From CAZWKI01 sp964634645 (GTDB lineage: Bacteria; Patescibacteriota; Patescibacteriia; UBA1558; S5-K13): a DNA stretch of 22,980 nt. The notes beneath the pieces were generated by a model that was not told the origin of the DNA, searched no databases, and saw only the letters and a list, made by a program, of their open reading frames with translations. How positions within the stretch are numbered: the first letter of the stretch is position 1; each line of letters starts with the position of its first letter. The stretch lies in contig CAZWKI010000015.1 of NCBI GenBank assembly GCA_964634645.1, positions 1-22,980 on the forward strand. Direction: 5' to 3'. Shown piece after piece: positions 22,632 to 22,980 of this stretch. The translations under genes were made by a program, and so were the position numbers.

Positions 22632-22980
22632 TGAAATACGAACTTATTATAATACCAATAATCTCTGTAATAATAACACAATTTATCATAAAACCAATTT
22701 TATCTACAATACGAGGAAATTTTTCTTGGAGCTCTCTCTTGCGTTATGGCGGAATGCCCTCTTCTCATAGCACATTAGTATCTTCTCTTGCCACTATAAT
22801 CTTTTTAAATTATGGAATTGATTCTGCGCAATTTGCAATAAGTTTTTTCCTTGCAATTATTGTTACAACAGATGCCGTTGGTCTTAGAAGTTATATCACA
22901 GATCAAGGAAAAACAATTAATAAACTCATAGAAGATCTTCCCGATGAACTCGAGTATAAATATAAAACAATGAATGAGAA
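22632..22980 (+). CDS. DUF212 / divergent PAP2-family membrane protein (3' truncated by window edge)
   Basis: Uncharacterised membrane protein family distantly related to PAP2 phosphatases. The first 116 residues are present and the frame is still open at the edge. An N-terminal hydrophobic helix (ELIIIPIISVIITQFIIKP) is followed by the family signature GGMPSSHSTLVSSLAT (~40-55), which carries the Ser-His of the PAP2-like site. A second hydrophobic segment and TTDAVGLRSYITDQGKTIN (~85-103), another conserved block, come next. Full-length relatives have ~140-160 residues, so only a short piece is missing. Start ATG at 22632, with no Shine-Dalgarno motif. A lipid-phosphate role alongside uppP is possible but unproven. 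Confidence 0.85.

Noticed and set aside
1..22980. tRNA or rRNA genes
   Set aside because: No cloverleaf-like GC-rich stretch with T-arm GTTCGA-type sequence was seen in any gap; all gaps are AT-rich.

Overview
The window is a strongly AT-rich stretch of bacterial chromosome. Its gene content and style fit the Candidate Phyla Radiation (Patescibacteria), probably a Parcubacteria-like lineage. The signs are small gaps between genes, standard code with TGA used as a stop, no visible Shine-Dalgarno motif before any gene, secreted proteins with DUF1566 or 'DDDGDG' calcium-type motifs, and a pared-down PriA. The exact phylum is inference. Two runs of ten N (2420-2429 in a xer gene, 12182-12191 in priA) are assembly gaps of arbitrary length.

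Layout. 1-1926 (+): the 3' end of gltX and a coiled-coil M23 peptidase with its own terminator. 1941-7826 (-): xerC/D-like recombinase, ftsQ-like gene, serS, a cyclophilin lipoprotein and lysS. 7945-11818 (-): an accessory island holding a complete diversity-generating retroelement (DGR) and a repeat-built surface protein. 11956-15601 (+): priA, def and fmt. 15624-18812: two divergent membrane glycosyltransferases. 18813-20893 (-): mltG and manC, overlapping by ATGA. 21161-21745 (+): a CAP-domain secreted protein behind a strong promoter and a terminator-like leader. 21742-22545 (-): uppP. 22632 to the edge (+): a DUF212/PAP2-like membrane protein.

The main system is the DGR. In transcription order (minus strand) it has a secreted DUF1566/C-type-lectin-like target with a 44-codon variable repeat (VR) at its very end (9838-9969), a GC-rich hairpin just beyond the stop (9804-9826), an Avd-like four-helix protein (9384-9731), the template repeat (TR, 9122-9253) and a DGR-type reverse transcriptase (7945-9087). 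Compared base by base over 132 positions, TR and VR differ at 18 sites. Seventeen of them are adenines of the TR coding strand (45 adenines in all); only one of 87 non-adenines differs. Nine of the eleven Asn codons of the TR are replaced in the VR. This is the signature of adenine-directed mutagenic retrohoming and shows that the system has been active.

Next to the target lies a second exported protein, whose promoter seems to contain a run of ten C in its spacer. That invites the idea that the island joins phase variation with targeted hypervariation at the cell surface. Much of the rest of the window is envelope work: peptidoglycan cutting (M23, MltG), lipid carrier recycling (UppP), sugar nucleotide supply (ManC), glycosyl transfer and cell division (FtsQ). 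The remainder is translation: three aminoacyl-tRNA synthetases, deformylase and formyltransferase. Other oddities are a PriA without recognisable ATPase motifs that carries a 36-nt palindromic in-frame insertion, and promoters placed so close to start codons that the mRNAs would be nearly leaderless.
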